A stretch of DNA of 64,000 bases, from assembly GCA_019637615.1 (NCBI GenBank), contig JAHBVJ010000001.1, positions 310,001-374,000 on the forward strand, given 5' to 3'. The position numbers were made by a program, and so were the translations under genes. Under the pieces are notes generated by a model that had not been told where the DNA came from, did not search any database, and saw nothing but the letters and a program-made list of their open reading frames with translations. The stretch's first letter is position 1, and every line of letters begins with the position of its first letter. Positions 62,144 through 64,000 of this stretch are shown here, piece after piece. This stretch comes from Anaerolineae bacterium (lineage in GTDB: Bacteria > Chloroflexota > Anaerolineae > Aggregatilineales > UBA2796).

Positions 62144-63691
62144 ATGCGTCGAATATTGATTTTGCTTGTCCTCGTCCTGACGGTCACGCCTTTCGTCACG
62201 ACGCGACCAGCCGCCGCGCAAGAGGTGGGCGCGTGGCTGAAATCCGCCACCATGTACAGCGTGTTCGTGCGCAGTTTCCGCGATTCCAACGGCGACGGCA
62301 TTGGTGATCTCCAAGGTGTGATCGATGGGCTGGACTACATCCAGAGCCTCGGCGTCGATACGATCTGGCTGCTGCCCGTGTTCAAAGCCAAGTCGTATCA
62401 TGGCTACGACACCATCGATTACTACACCGTCCAGCCGGAGTACGGCACCAACGACGATTTGATCCGCTTGGTCAAGGAAGTCCATGCGCGCAAAATGCAT
62501 ATTTTGCTAGATTACGTGATCAATCACGCGTCCATCGAGCACCCTTTTTTCAAGGACGCGTTGGGCAACCCGAACAGCCCATATTCAGAATATTTCGAGT
62601 GGACGAACGACGCGCACACCGAATTTAGGAGCTTCGCCAACCTAGGCTCGATGGCAACGTGGAATTTTGATAGTCCTAAGGTGCAGCAGATGGCACTCGA
62701 CATCGCGCTCTATTGGCTTGACCCCAACAAGGATGGCGATTTCAGTGATGGCATCGACGGTTGGCGCTGCGATGTGGCGCTGGATGTCCCGCACAGTTAT
62801 TGGCGGGAACTGCGCAAGCAAATGAACACCCTGAATCCGAACGACATCCTGCTCGGTGAATTGTTCACACAAGATGCACAGGAAATGCGCCGCTTTTTGA
62901 TGGGCAACGAAATGAATGCCGCTTTTGATTTTCCGGCGGCGTTCGTGTTGAGCGGCAATTTCGAGACCAACGGCGATGGCCTGCTCAACGGCAAGGGCGA
63001 TACTGGCATCCTCGGCACCTTGATGCGCGCGCAGAAGAATTTGTACTGCCCCGACTGTGTCGTCGTGCGTTTCATCAATAACCACGATACGAACCGCGTT
63101 GCCAGCGATGTGAAAGGCGATCCCGCGCGGCTGCGGATGGCGGCGGTATGGCTGATGACCGCACCCGGTGTACCGATCATCTATTACGGCGAAGAAATCG
63201 GCATGAAGGGCAGCAAAGGCATCGGCCCGATCTACGACGAGTTCCGCCGTGAGCCGTTGGATTGGTACGCGTCGGAAGAAGGCAAAGGCATGACTTCGTG
63301 GTTCAAGCCCGCTGGTCGCTTCAACCAGCCGAATGATGGAGTCAGCGTGGAGGAGGAAGATGGGCAGCTCGATTCTCTGCTGACCTTGTATCGCCAGCTT
63401 GGGGAACTGCGCGGCTTGGACGCCTTCAATTTGGGCAGCAACGATATGCCGAAAATGCCAATGCCGCTGTTCATGTCGCGTCATTGGAACGACAAGGAAC
63501 TGTATATCGCTCTGATCAATTTCACGACCGAGCCGCAAACGTTCGCATTTGATCCGAGTTTGCTGGTGCCGGACAAGCAGTCGTTCAATGTGGCGACGGC
63601 GGAAGTTGCGCTCAGTCAGGGGTTGAGTGAGGATGACACTAACCGAACTTTAGCTCCGGCGGGTTACGTGGTATATCGCATTAAGCCGTAA
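62144..63691 (+). CDS. Secreted GH13 alpha-amylase-family enzyme
   Basis: 515 residues. Signal peptide at about 1-25 (MRRILILLVLVLTVTPFVTT), no lipobox. The GH13 barrel opens with SATMYSVFVRSFRDSNGDGI; catalytic residues are D210 (DGWRCDVA), E239 (LLGELF) and D315 (INNHDTNR). The late conserved region is APGVPIIYYGEEIGMKG. The sequence resembles the oligo-1,6-glucosidase/neopullulanase side of the family rather than classical alpha-amylases. It should cleave alpha-glucans outside the cell, complementing the intracellular GH31 enzyme elsewhere in the window. It begins 3 bases after thyX, so it is co-transcribed. Confidence 0.92.
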   Translation: MRRILILLVLVLTVTPFVTTRPAAAQEVGAWLKSATMYSVFVRSFRDSNGDGIGDLQGVIDGLDYIQSLGVDTIWLLPVFKAKSYHGYDTIDYYTVQPEYGTNDDLIRLVKEVHARKMHILLDYVINHASIEHPFFKDALGNPNSPYSEYFEWTNDAHTEFRSFANLGSMATWNFDSPKVQQMALDIALYWLDPNKDGDFSDGIDGWRCDVALDVPHSYWRELRKQMNTLNPNDILLGELFTQDAQEMRRFLMGNEMNAAFDFPAAFVLSGNFETNGDGLLNGKGDTGILGTLMRAQKNLYCPDCVVVRFINNHDTNRVASDVKGDPARLRMAAVWLMTAPGVPIIYYGEEIGMKGSKGIGPIYDEFRREPLDWYASEEGKGMTSWFKPAGRFNQPNDGVSVEEEDGQLDSLLTLYRQLGELRGLDAFNLGSNDMPKMPMPLFMSRHWNDKELYIALINFTTEPQTFAFDPSLLVPDKQSFNVATAEVALSQGLSEDDTNRTLAPAGYVVYRIKP

Positions 63692-63748
63692 CGGATGCTA
63701 CACTAATCGACCTTACAAGTGTGCAATCTCATCTATCTATCATTTTTG

Positions 63749-63780
63749 AAGCGGATGTCTACTGAAGGACGTCCGCTTTT
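63749..63780 (+). terminator. Intrinsic terminator after the amylase-like gene
   Basis: AAGCGGATGTC (63749-63759) pairs with GACGTCCGCTT (63768-63778), one G-U pair, loop of 8, with TTTT at 63777-63780. Ends the methyltransferase-thyX-amylase transcript. Confidence 0.75.
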
Positions 63781-63870
63781 GATAGTTGGATGAAAGCTTT
63801 TAGGCATATAAGTATGCTTGTAAGGCGCATATCATCCATCTTCAGGATTACGCGAGAAGGAGTGACCTCA

Positions 63871-64000
63871 GTGAAACGCATTACCGGATTGGCGAACATT
63901 TTGACCAACATTCTTATCCTTGTGATTTCGCTACAGGTGATTCCTCCCCTCTCGACAGGCTGGCGCTTGATGGCAGCGATTGGCCTTACGCTGCTGATCG
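63871..64000 (+). CDS. Membrane protein, N-terminal fragment
   Basis: Starts with GTG at 63871, 8 bases after AGAAGGAG, and runs off the right edge after 43 codons. The product begins MKRITGLANILTNILILVIS then LQVIPPLSTGWRLMAAIGLT, i.e. one hydrophobic helix (about 8-22) and the start of a second. Too short to assign. The excellent ribosome site and position after a terminator support it being real. Confidence 0.6.
   Translation, partial: MKRITGLANILTNILILVISLQVIPPLSTGWRLMAAIGLTLLI

Overview
The window looks like a chromosomal segment of a Chloroflexota bacterium, probably Anaerolineae or a close relative. The signs are Thr/Pro-rich linkers of the TPTNTPTLTP type in a secreted Ig-like/SH3b protein, secreted WD40-type propellers, an SBBP-type secreted protein, many sugar and peptide importers whose signal peptides lack an obvious lipoprotein cysteine, ThyX instead of ThyA, and an SDR-type threonine dehydrogenase. 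Phylum placement is inference from gene content; no rRNA or tRNA gene was seen. Nearly all DNA is coding, moderately GC-rich, with clear Shine-Dalgarno sites.

Layout. 1-198: 5' part of a secreted SBBP-type protein (- strand), then about 1 kb of non-coding DNA with small repeats. 1.3-3.1 kb: two HtrA-like serine proteases without signal peptides. 3.3-7.1 kb (-): a NitT/TauT-type ABC importer (binding protein, permease, ATPase) ending in an agmatinase-family amidinohydrolase. 7.3-9.9 kb: PLP aminotransferase, DUF3052-like protein, ThuA-like protein. 10.1-14.1 kb: peptide-type importer (family 5 binding protein, DppB and DppC permeases, no ATPases). 14.1-16.6 kb (-): glycosyltransferase and Wzy-like polymerase/ligase, preceded by a structured leader RNA with its own promoter and an intrinsic terminator. 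17-27.5 kb: two tandem paralogous secreted WD40-type propellers and a 2045-residue alpha-2-macroglobulin. 27.6-34.2 kb: LacI regulator with a perfect 28-bp operator, sugar importer, and a GH31 alpha-xylosidase-like enzyme. 34.3-37.8 kb: small hypothetical, then kbl - 60-residue ORF - tdh for threonine breakdown. 37.8-44.1 kb (-): SorC regulator, polyol importer, zinc dehydrogenase and SDR dehydrogenase.

44.1-44.9 kb is a non-coding stretch holding a SorC-type palindrome and seven copies of the octamer TGATCTGA in 158 bp. It is followed by a solitary ftsZ and a 1041-residue Ig-like/SH3b surface protein. 49.7-55 kb: AlaX trans-editing protein, NarL-type two-component pair, membrane-anchored alpha/beta hydrolase, ilvE. 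55.5-60.5 kb (-): an unrecognised 547-residue protein translationally coupled to a 42-residue ORF, a PAS/GAF histidine kinase, and an orphan WXG100-like protein. 60.6-64 kb (+): methyltransferase, thyX, secreted GH13 amylase-like enzyme, and the start of a membrane protein cut by the window edge.

Taken together the genes fit a heterotroph that imports oligosaccharides, polyols, peptides and perhaps guanidino compounds. Three of four importer loci lack an ATPase gene, so a shared ATPase elsewhere is likely. All four have an inverted repeat between the binding-protein gene and the first permease gene, suggesting differential mRNA stability. The least explained elements are the leader RNA at 16.6-16.77 kb and the TGATCTGA array upstream of ftsZ.
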